Shown one piece after another: positions 13,385 through 20,795 of a DNA stretch of 20,795 bases; position 1 is the stretch's first letter; every line of letters begins with the position of its first letter. Below the pieces are notes generated by a model. The model saw nothing but the letters and a program-made list of their open reading frames with translations, had not been told where the DNA came from and did no database searches. Made by a program: the position numbers and the translations under genes. The stretch comes from JANXVV01 sp038230975 (lineage in GTDB: Bacteria > Planctomycetota > Phycisphaerae > Tepidisphaerales > Tepidisphaeraceae), in assembly GCA_038230975.1 (NCBI GenBank), contig JBBRMF010000071.1:1-20795 (forward strand), read 5' to 3'.

Positions 13385-16300
13385 CTAACGTTGAGATCTC
13401 GCTACTTCAGTTTCTGTACGGCCTGTGATCTTTAGGCTTTTTCCACCGCCCCAAATACTGTGGACTCCAATGTCGTACATACATTCACCGCGTACCGGCG
13501 GCACGATAAAGGTTCCCGGGGTTACGGCCCGGGCAAGGTACGTGAACCGACCCATCCCCGCGCCGCTGAGCGAGCCCAGAACAATCAGTCGATCATCGCG
13601 AATATCCAACTTGGTTTGTTCGAATAGTGGCGAGGTTAGAGTGGCTTTTTGTTCGAGCTGCCGATGATCGGCGGTTGTCTCAAGCCGCGCGTTCTCAATT
13701 TCTAAACCGGCGGGGAGCAGGTCGTCGATCACGATATTTTCCAGTGCCGTCATCGATTCGATCGTCAATTCGATTTGCACCGGATCACCGCTACGCACCG
13801 TCCAGTCGATCAGTGGTTCACCTTTGGCATTCAGATAACGACGGCGGATTTTCAAACCGGAATCTTCATCGGCTGGCGGTTTGATCGGAACGCCAGTTTG
13901 CAGCCAGTAGACATACGCTTTTGCCTTCGGTGAACCCGTGATGCGAAGCTCGAATTTTGATTGCGCGGCAAACGGTGGATCGCTCGCCAGAGGTTTGCCG
14001 GCGGTAGTTTCGGCGACAAGTTTCTCGCCGTCCACATACAGTTTCGCGCCTTCATAGGGTTCGGTGGTTTTCATCTGTCGCACATATTTTCCGAGAGCAA
14101 TGACGGCGAACGCGGCATCCTGAGTGCTTTGCCAACCGCGCTGCTTACCGGCATCGGCGATTTGTTGCGCCATCGCCGGGATGGCCGGATGCTCCGGTTC
14201 GATCGCCAGCAAGGTGCAAAGGAGCACCGCTCGATCGCGGACGGGTGAACCGACATTGCCAAAAAGCTGGCGCTGCGATCGCGGTGCGGGAAGCGTCTGT
14301 GGAATCAGCCCGGATGCCAGGTCGCGCCGACCCGCCGCCAACCATGCCGCGGCCAGATGAAACCGGGCCTCGGTCGCGATGGGTACATACCCGGCTCGTT
14401 CGGGCTTCTGAGTGTTGATGATTTCAGTCAATCGACTCATGATCGATCGTTCCGGTTTTCCAGCCAACGCCAACACGTAGCAGGCATAGGCTTGGGCTTC
14501 CACGATTTCGGGTTTGTCGGTCGACTGATTGAGCAGCGTGCGAACATAGGCCATTAGATGGGAGTCGAAATCCTCCGGGATCCGATGACCAGCGGCCTTG
14601 GCTTCGATGAGAAAATGAGCCGCGTACACGCTTGCCCAGGGCCAGGTGGGTTGGTTTGAACCCGGCCACATGGACAGACCCCCTTCGGAGGTTTGCATGC
14701 CGATGAGCCGGGTAATACCCGCTTGCAACTTCAGTTCAACACGATCGCGTCCGAAGACCCCCGGCGCGATTTGCGGACCGAGATCGCCCAGCGCAACCAG
14801 TGGGAAACAGGCGCTGGTGGTTTGTTCCGCGCAGCCATACGGGTAACGGTCCAGATATTCGATTCCGCGCGGCAATTCGAGCGATGGAAATGGCGCTGCA
14901 CGGATCTTCATTTCACCCGTGCCGTCAGTCATCCCATCGACCACGGCAATGCGCACCGGTTCTGCGGGTGTGGCGACGGCGTATCCACCGACTGAAATCG
15001 CCGGGCTGGCGGGCCGTATCGGTAACTCGAGGGTCTCGCGATAGGACTCACCGTTCATCGTGGCTTGTAAACGAACACGGGCAACACCACTGCGAGTGGC
15101 GGCGATCGCGTCAAACCACAGGGTGGTTTGCCCGCCGGGAGCCATCATTGGAGCAGTTACGATCAGTACTCCCTCTTTGGCTTTATCGAACCGAAGCAAC
15201 GCAGTCGTTTCGCCTGCGGTTTGCGGATCGATCGTCATCTTAACTTCAGCGCTGCCTGGCGATTTCGTGTTGTTGAACACCACCAGTGGAACGGTAAACC
15301 GATCCCCCGGGGCTGCAAACCGCGGCCAACTGCTCTGCACGAGCAAAGGGGACCGGACGAACACCTGTTCTTGTGAAGACCCAAACGACCTGCCGGTGTA
15401 AGTCACGGCCATCAGGCGCAATTGGCCGGTGAATTCGGGCACTTGGAAATCCGTGTGGATGTTGCCATTGGAATCGGTATGCAAGATCGACGTGACCAGC
15501 GCTACGGACCGCACCCGATGCGCGGTGATGGATGTCTGGTGACGCGGCGTGATCTCAGCGTCACCGTCACCCCCAACAGGGCTCGCGCCCTGGGCCCTGG
15601 CTATTTCGGGCATGAGATGGCTGTAAAGATCCGACCAGCGCACACCGTGAGCGCGCGCGGCAGTAAAGAAAGAAAAGGGGTCAGGCGTCGTGAAGTGGGT
15701 GAGCGAAAGAATTCCTTCATCGACCGCCGCCAGGGTGACGGCGGCGTTGGCGGCGGGGTGGCCGTTGGCATCGGTTACTTTCAAATCCACCGGCAGCGTG
15801 TTCCCCGGCCGGGTTTCCGAAGTGACGATCATTTTTACATTCAGGCGGCGATCGAGATTATCGATCGGAAGGCGAGCGATTCCAAACGCGCGATGCGTTT
15901 GCCATTTCACGTTTGGATCGATGGCGCGGATGACGGTTGCCGTGACATAGGCGTTTGGAAAGCAGTTTTCGGGCAGTCGTATTGGGATTGCCATCTGCGA
16001 GGCCGGCATGTCAATCACTTGCGTGCTGAGAACCGAATCGGTTTCGACGGACAGCAACAGTCGACCGGCAAAAGGTGAACGAACGATCACTTCCACCGAC
16101 TCTCCCGGACGAAAATTTGCAGCGGTCGGAGAAAGCAGGGGATGCCCATGCCAAAAGCGCCAAAGCATGAAGGCATCGAACTGGCGGGTGATTTCTCGCG
16201 CCGTTTTGACGAATCCTATCGGCGGTTTTGCGATCACCAATTCTAATTGCTCTGGATGTTCGCGGCTGACGTTGTCTTCCCACGCGCCATTGCGGACGAG

Positions 16301-19261
16301 AAACGACTGCGATGTGGTGCAGCCGGTTTCGCTGCTTTCAATGACAATGACATAGTTGCCGCTCAATCGCGGGGTCGCGGTGAAAGTTCCGCATCCGGCC
16401 GCGATGACCGCATGCAATGGTTCGCCGACTTTTTCCAACTTGCGCGTCGAATTGTAGTGATATTGGCCGTCCGAATAGACGAGCGAGGTGTTCCAGGTAT
16501 CGCGATACAACTGCACTTTAAATTGACCGTCGATCGGATTGACCTGGCCATTGGGCGCTACACACCGAATGTCAACAGCCATTAAATCGCCCGGTGCGAT
16601 CGACGATTTTGCGGAATGAATCCCGATGTAGTACCGCATCCGGTCGACATCCACCGAACCGGTTGCGTTTACAGCACGCCCGCCTGCTTCGGTCACCGAA
16701 CCAAAGAATGTGAGTTGCCATGGCCCGGCGAATTCTGACGGGCTGGATGCAATCCTGGATTTCCGTCCATCTTCGTTAGCCGCCAGCAGTACGTCTGCAT
16801 CAATTTCCCATTTCGCGTGGCCTTTTTGATCGAGGGTTATTTCTTTGAATTCGATTCGACCGCCCGCGGCTTTGCGATGTCCCAACGCTTCGGCGGTGTT
16901 GGCCGCGTCGTTGAATGTCCAACCGGGCCATTGAGCCGATGAAAAAATGGCGGGCTCGATTCTCGCCATTAAAGTCGCCGGACGTTCGGTGACGGGCTTT
17001 CCAAATAAATAGTCCGCCTGGATCTGAGCCGTGATTCCACCGTCGGCAATCGAAATGCGAGGCGTGTTTTTCACGTTCACTTTACCGGTCACATCCAGCT
17101 TCATCTTCATGCGATTGGGCACGAACTCTTCGACTTGAAAAGTGACCGAACCGAAGGCTTGACCGGACTTGCCGTTCTCACCGGGAAGGGCAAGATCGGC
17201 CGACCAGCGACCCGTGGGCAGATCGGCCGGGAGATCAACATCCAGCGATGCCGCACCCTCGGCATCAAGCTTGACGATCTGGGCTTTCCAATCGCGAAGA
17301 TCGGGACGACGAAGCTGCCATCGAACGGGGAATGCAGACGGCGAAGTGGAATCGGGACCGCGCACAATCGCGTGGAGATGCACGGTTTCACCCGGGCGGT
17401 AAACGCCTCTGTCGGAATAGACATACGCTTCGTATCCGTGGCGAAGGTATGATTTTCCGGCAATATCAAACGTGCCGAAATTGATTCCAGTTCCATTGAG
17501 ATCCAGCCAGGTCAGACCGCGCTGCGGTGGCAAATGCGCCGCGGCCTGTTGCGATTCGCCGGCAAGTCGAGGGCCGGCGTCGTTCAATTCTGCCAGAAGG
17601 ATGGCCGCATGCTCACCCGGAGCGGTTTGCAGATTCGCAAAAATCGCCAAGCCGTCGCGATCGGTTTTCACTTCGCCGAGAAGTTGATTTTTGTTTGAGT
17701 AGGCACGAACTCTTACATCGTTGAGGGGTTTGACGGTGCTCAGTGAAACAGCCCAGATGTGAATCCCCTCGCGGGTTTGCCTGGCGGTTAACCCAATATC
17801 GGAAAGCGTGACGATGGCCGATGCGCTTTCGGAAGGTGCGTCGTCTTCATCTTCGGGCAGGTTGCCGCGATATCGCCGGGGCGAAGCGTGAGCCGTTCCA
17901 GATTCAGTGGAAAGACTGATTCGATAAACGCCATCGCGCGCCGCGTCGGACGGGAGCAGTTCATCGAGCGAAAGCCGAATATCTTCCGGCTGATTCTTCA
18001 CGTGGGCCAGCGAAATAATTTTCGTCGCAACGGGCTTTGAGAACGGGCGGGGATCTTCCCAGCGATGTGCATACACCGTGTTCCGCCAGGTTACGAGATT
18101 GTTGTCGTACAGATGCGTGACGGTGGCCGTCACGCTCTTCAGATTGACCGCATGGGCGAGAATCAGCTTGTTACCTTGCGATCCCAAATACCCTTCCGCG
18201 TGCTCGAACCATACTTGCGGGGATCGATCCGGAATAAATGCGCTGATCACGTCAGGCCGTGGAAATTTCTTTGCATCACTGCCCACCGGTGGTTTGGCGA
18301 TTTTAAGGGCGTAGCGATTGCCCGGTGTAAACGGGCCGGCAATGGTGATGTTCTGATTGTCCATCGCCAGATTGAATTTTACCGGCGGGTCCATCGATAA
18401 CACCTGGCGTATGGATTCCAGATCAGGGGTGTTGTTGAACCTTAAATGAATTTGTGCGTCGCCTTTGGCAGATGAGAAAGCAACGGCTTCTGTCGCGATC
18501 AGATCCGTGGCAATGGCAAGCCGTCGGATCCATTCTTCCGATAGTCCAAGCGGCCCGCTATTGCCCGCAAGTCCAGGTGAAATCTGCAGGAAAATAAAGG
18601 CTTCGTCTCGGTCGCGTAACTGCGGCAGCGGATCGGTCTGAACGCGCACTATTTTTCCCGCGGAATCGCCTTGCAAATGAAATTTCAGGAAATGCCAATC
18701 GGGATCTTTTAGAACCAGATGCTTCATCACCTCAGCCGGAATCACCGAATCATCAAACTCCAGCTCGATGAGAAGCCGATGTTCTTCATCGAACGCGCTC
18801 TGGCGCGCGGTGAGGATATTCAGCGGAGCCGTCGTGAACGTGTCGCTAAATGGTTTATCGAGGCTGATTCCATCGGCCGTGCGAACGCGGTCGGTGGGCA
18901 GCGAGATGACGAATTTCGTGGCGCGCGGCAGATCATTTTCCGGGGTAAATGTAAGTGTGTGTCCATCGTGCCAGAGCCATTTTCCAGGGATGGCGGGCGA
19001 GATCGTACCGATGGCGACGCGCCCGTCCTGGTTTGGGGCATGGCTTACATCGAGATTGAATTCCCAGGTAAACGTCGGGTGTGCGCCAACGCGCGCTTGG
19101 TGTCCGGGATTGAACCTCACGACCCTGAGCAGATGCAGCCGCGAGATCATGTATTGGTGATAGCCAATCCAGGCCGCCACATTCAGCAGGGCGAAGAAAA
19201 GCACGGTCATCCAGAACCGTCGGCTTCCTGCCGGGGCCCGGTGAGGTAGGGAATCAGACAT
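13385..19261 (-). CDS. Bacterial alpha-2-macroglobulin, membrane-anchored, thioester-containing
   Basis: This 1958-residue periplasmic protease trap has an N-terminal membrane anchor at about residues 16-37 (FWMTVLFFALLNVAAWIGYH). Macroglobulin (MG) beta domains follow, with YSDRGVYRPGE near residue 610 and VDEGILSLTHF near 1179. A Gly/Asp-rich stretch near 1205-1240 (GGDGDAE) may lie in or near the bait region. The thioester motif YPYGCAEQ has Cys1477 and Gln1480, then an alpha-helical thioester domain and a C-terminal receptor-like domain ending near SIWGGGKSLKI. A protease cutting the bait should expose the thioester and be covalently trapped. I start at ATG 19261, which has GGAGGAG upstream; an in-frame ATG at 19390 would add 43 residues without support. 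E. coli YfhM is a lipoprotein; this one has no lipobox. It pairs with pbpC. Confidence 0.94.
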   Translation of the reverse strand: MSDSLPHRAPAGSRRFWMTVLFFALLNVAAWIGYHQYMISRLHLLRVVRFNPGHQARVGAHPTFTWEFNLDVSHAPNQDGRVAIGTISPAIPGKWLWHDGHTLTFTPENDLPRATKFVISLPTDRVRTADGISLDKPFSDTFTTAPLNILTARQSAFDEEHRLLIELEFDDSVIPAEVMKHLVLKDPDWHFLKFHLQGDSAGKIVRVQTDPLPQLRDRDEAFIFLQISPGLAGNSGPLGLSEEWIRRLAIATDLIATEAVAFSSAKGDAQIHLRFNNTPDLESIRQVLSMDPPVKFNLAMDNQNITIAGPFTPGNRYALKIAKPPVGSDAKKFPRPDVISAFIPDRSPQVWFEHAEGYLGSQGNKLILAHAVNLKSVTATVTHLYDNNLVTWRNTVYAHRWEDPRPFSKPVATKIISLAHVKNQPEDIRLSLDELLPSDAARDGVYRISLSTESGTAHASPRRYRGNLPEDEDDAPSESASAIVTLSDIGLTARQTREGIHIWAVSLSTVKPLNDVRVRAYSNKNQLLGEVKTDRDGLAIFANLQTAPGEHAAILLAELNDAGPRLAGESQQAAAHLPPQRGLTWLDLNGTGINFGTFDIAGKSYLRHGYEAYVYSDRGVYRPGETVHLHAIVRGPDSTSPSAFPVRWQLRRPDLRDWKAQIVKLDAEGAASLDVDLPADLPTGRWSADLALPGENGKSGQAFGSVTFQVEEFVPNRMKMKLDVTGKVNVKNTPRISIADGGITAQIQADYLFGKPVTERPATLMARIEPAIFSSAQWPGWTFNDAANTAEALGHRKAAGGRIEFKEITLDQKGHAKWEIDADVLLAANEDGRKSRIASSPSEFAGPWQLTFFGSVTEAGGRAVNATGSVDVDRMRYYIGIHSAKSSIAPGDLMAVDIRCVAPNGQVNPIDGQFKVQLYRDTWNTSLVYSDGQYHYNSTRKLEKVGEPLHAVIAAGCGTFTATPRLSGNYVIVIESSETGCTTSQSFLVRNGAWEDNVSREHPEQLELVIAKPPIGFVKTAREITRQFDAFMLWRFWHGHPLLSPTAANFRPGESVEVIVRSPFAGRLLLSVETDSVLSTQVIDMPASQMAIPIRLPENCFPNAYVTATVIRAIDPNVKWQTHRAFGIARLPIDNLDRRLNVKMIVTSETRPGNTLPVDLKVTDANGHPAANAAVTLAAVDEGILSLTHFTTPDPFSFFTAARAHGVRWSDLYSHLMPEIARAQGASPVGGDGDAEITPRHQTSITAHRVRSVALVTSILHTDSNGNIHTDFQVPEFTGQLRLMAVTYTGRSFGSSQEQVFVRSPLLVQSSWPRFAAPGDRFTVPLVVFNNTKSPGSAEVKMTIDPQTAGETTALLRFDKAKEGVLIVTAPMMAPGGQTTLWFDAIAATRSGVARVRLQATMNGESYRETLELPIRPASPAISVGGYAVATPAEPVRIAVVDGMTDGTGEMKIRAAPFPSLELPRGIEYLDRYPYGCAEQTTSACFPLVALGDLGPQIAPGVFGRDRVELKLQAGITRLIGMQTSEGGLSMWPGSNQPTWPWASVYAAHFLIEAKAAGHRIPEDFDSHLMAYVRTLLNQSTDKPEIVEAQAYACYVLALAGKPERSIMSRLTEIINTQKPERAGYVPIATEARFHLAAAWLAAGRRDLASGLIPQTLPAPRSQRQLFGNVGSPVRDRAVLLCTLLAIEPEHPAIPAMAQQIADAGKQRGWQSTQDAAFAVIALGKYVRQMKTTEPYEGAKLYVDGEKLVAETTAGKPLASDPPFAAQSKFELRITGSPKAKAYVYWLQTGVPIKPPADEDSGLKIRRRYLNAKGEPLIDWTVRSGDPVQIELTIESMTALENIVIDDLLPAGLEIENARLETTADHRQLEQKATLTSPLFEQTKLDIRDDRLIVLGSLSGAGMGRFTYLARAVTPGTFIVPPVRGECMYDIGVHSIWGGGKSLKITGRTETEVARSQR

Positions 19262-19346
19262 GGCTACTCCTCCATGAGTCAGCATTTTTACGGCATTGAA
19301 ATTCGGCAAAAACGTCTGCCAAAAATTCTTCAAGCGATCGCCGCGT

Positions 19347-19375
19347 ACCCTACAAAACGAGCGCGGGTGTTGCAA
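19347..19375 (-). promoter_or_regulatory. Candidate promoter for the alpha-2-macroglobulin/pbpC operon
   Basis: On the minus strand TTGCAA (19375-19370) and TAGGGT (19352-19347) are spaced by 17 bases. The -10 match is only moderate. Transcription would start near 19340 and give a leader of about 80 bases ahead of the strong GGAGGAG ribosome-binding site. Confidence 0.35.
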
Positions 19376-19410
19376 TTGAAAAATGCTCATTTAGTAAACT
19401 GTTTTTGGAA

Positions 19411-19425
19411 GCGCAGACTCTGCGC
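19411..19425. promoter_or_regulatory. Perfect 7-1-7 palindrome, possible operator of the MFS gene
   Basis: GCGCAGA-C-TCTGCGC is perfectly symmetrical about base 19418. It lies 5 bases upstream of the candidate -35 box of the transporter gene and in the shared divergent intergenic region. A single-base centre excludes a stable RNA hairpin, so a dimeric DNA-binding protein site is more likely. No regulator gene is adjacent. Confidence 0.45.
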
Positions 19426-19430
19426 GGTGA

Positions 19431-19459
19431 ATGACAGATTCAATTTCTTTCTGTATCCT
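19431..19459 (+). promoter_or_regulatory. Candidate promoter for the MFS transporter
   Basis: ATGACA (19431-19436) and TATCCT (19454-19459) have a 17-base spacer. Transcription would start near 19466, about 36 bases before the ATG at 19502. Confidence 0.4.
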
Positions 19460-19484
19460 CCACGACCCGGTACTTTTTGCCGCA

Positions 19485-19504
19485 TGAACTGATGTGAACT
19501 GATG
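19485..19504 (+). repeat. Exact tandem duplication of a 10-base unit over the MFS start codon
   Basis: TGAACTGATG occurs twice in a row (19485-19494 and 19495-19504). The second copy supplies the ATG start of the transporter at 19502; the ATGs at 19484 and 19492 meet stop codons within a few codons. No Shine-Dalgarno sequence precedes the start. Confidence 0.8.
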
Positions 19505-20782
19505 ATTTCTCGATCGATCCATTTTCGCGCACACGTCACGCTGGCGCTTTCAACGGTGCTGCATCTTTTCACCCATGCCTATGGGACGATGCTGGTGCCG
19601 TTGTATTTGCTGATTCGATCGGATCTGCATCTTAGCGGTGTGAAGTCCGTGGCGTTTATCGTCACGGTGTATGGCTGCACGTATAGCGCGATGAGCTTTC
19701 AAGCCGGTGTATTGGCCGATCGGCACGATCGGCGAATGCTGCTGGGAATTGGCCTGCTCGGCAATGCGATGGCGATCACCGCGATGGGGTTCACTCAGCA
19801 GTATTGGCTTCTGCTCGTGCTGGGATTCATGGCCGGTATATTTGGCACGCTGTTTCATCCCACCGCCAACGCGCTGGTTCCTGCACACTACCCAAAGTCC
19901 CCGGGAATGGCGATCGGATTGCTCGGTATCGGATCCGGAATGGGTTTTTACGTCGGCCCCAAGTACGCCGGCTGGCGCGCCGAGACGGCTCACTGGCAGC
20001 TCGGGCATTTGGCGCAATGGCAAAAACCACTCGTGGAATTGGGCGTGGCTGGCATCATCTGTGCCGTGTTGTTTCTTCTTTTCGCGACTGAAGTGCGATC
20101 GACGGAAAATAATCCTTCGCAGGTTCATCCACCGCTTGGCAAAGCACTCCGGCGGCGCGTATTGTGGATCGGTGCGACGCTCGGTTGCCGTGATTTTGCC
20201 GGGGTTTCGTCGATCTCCTTAATCGGGATCTATCTGCAAAAAGCACATGGTATGTCGGTACAGAAAACCGGTTCGATTCTCGGTTCGATGATGTTGATCA
20301 GCATCGTGATGAGCCCGGTAGCCGTATGGATCAGCCCGGGCAAACGTCGATTGCCTTTGATGATCCTGTTCCTGGCGGCGGGGGGAGCACTGCTGGCCTG
20401 CGTACCTTTTGTTGCCGCATCGGGGGTGTTGATCGTGTTGACGTTGTTTCAGACTTGCCACCTGGGGAGTTACGCCGTCAGTGATGCGGCCATGCTGGAG
20501 CGCGTGCCGGGGAATTTACGCGGCCGGGTGGTCGGTGTCTTTCTCTGCTTGGCCGGCACTGCGGCGGCGTGCGGGCCGTGGGTGATGGGGTATTTCACCG
20601 ATCTACTCGGCTCGCGCGGAACGGACCCACGAGCTTACGTGCCGATCTTCACCATCTGCGGGGCGATCATGGCGACCGCTACTATTTCATCGCCTATCAT
20701 CGCGCGACTTGGACCGGTGCAGGGGGTCGAGATCAATCCGCTGGATGAAATGATGCCGGCGACGGCAAGCCCTATGGCGTAG
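19502..20782 (+). CDS. Major facilitator superfamily transporter, 12 TM segments
   Basis: This 426-residue inner-membrane carrier has twelve predicted helices in two halves (helices 1-6 to about residue 195, a short basic cytoplasmic loop, then 7-12). The loop between helices 2 and 3 has the MFS motif A, GVLADRHDRRMLLG. The protein resembles drug or small-molecule efflux members, loosely like the fosmidomycin-resistance (Fsr) group, but the substrate cannot be read from the sequence. The reading frame begins at ATG 19502 with no clear ribosome-binding site and ends with TAG at 20780. The gene is divergent from the alpha-2-macroglobulin operon across 240 bases. No partner gene is seen before the window ends 13 bases later. 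Confidence 0.88.
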   Translation: MISRSIHFRAHVTLALSTVLHLFTHAYGTMLVPLYLLIRSDLHLSGVKSVAFIVTVYGCTYSAMSFQAGVLADRHDRRMLLGIGLLGNAMAITAMGFTQQYWLLLVLGFMAGIFGTLFHPTANALVPAHYPKSPGMAIGLLGIGSGMGFYVGPKYAGWRAETAHWQLGHLAQWQKPLVELGVAGIICAVLFLLFATEVRSTENNPSQVHPPLGKALRRRVLWIGATLGCRDFAGVSSISLIGIYLQKAHGMSVQKTGSILGSMMLISIVMSPVAVWISPGKRRLPLMILFLAAGGALLACVPFVAASGVLIVLTLFQTCHLGSYAVSDAAMLERVPGNLRGRVVGVFLCLAGTAAACGPWVMGYFTDLLGSRGTDPRAYVPIFTICGAIMATATISSPIIARLGPVQGVEINPLDEMMPATASPMA

Positions 20783-20795
20783 GGGCGGTTCGGCG

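Noticed and set aside
19262..19390. A 43-residue N-terminal extension of the alpha-2-macroglobulin from ATG 19390
   Set aside because: The ATG at 19261 has a strong GGAGGAG site and is followed directly by the membrane anchor, while the candidate promoter overlaps the extension.

Overview
The window reads as ordinary chromosomal DNA of moderately high GC content from a Gram-negative-type bacterium, most likely a planctomycete-related lineage such as Phycisphaerae. That guess rests on the Cys-less type of ribosomal protein S4, standing alone with its own promoter-like sequence and terminator, on a pyruvate phosphate dikinase with a basic N-terminal tail, and on a GTAGGGTGGGC-type palindromic repeat of the kind I associate with planctomycete genomes. 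It is an inference from protein style, not a database result.

Left part (1-2733): the end of an IS630-like transposase followed by a 64-bp hairpin; monocistronic rpsD with a promoter-like sequence, a structured leader and a strong intrinsic terminator; a RelE/ParE-type toxin followed by an antitoxin whose C-terminus runs into a palindromic repeat; and, convergent with these, a two-TM protein of unknown function. Middle part (2785-8471): ppdK on the minus strand, divergent from a threonine synthase gene that sits behind a complete SAM-I riboswitch with a readable terminator/antiterminator switch, then an orphan exported protein closed by a strong terminator. Right-middle (8509-11297): a membrane GAF-GAF-HisKA_2 sensor kinase and its partner, a REC-ANTAR response regulator that should act on RNA rather than DNA. 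Right part (11266-19261, minus strand): an alpha-2-macroglobulin gene with an intact thioester motif lies 7 bp upstream of a penicillin-binding protein 1C gene, the classic bacterial envelope-defence/repair pair; the pbpC end overlaps the ANTAR gene tail to tail. The window ends with a divergent MFS transporter preceded by a perfect 7-1-7 palindrome next to a promoter-like sequence.

The most interesting points are the SAM-I riboswitch controlling a threonine synthase, the kinase/ANTAR pair with no RNA target visible nearby, and the antitoxin fused to a repeat. I saw no CRISPR array, tRNA, rRNA, phage module or defence island, and nothing that is clearly a wholly new multi-gene system.
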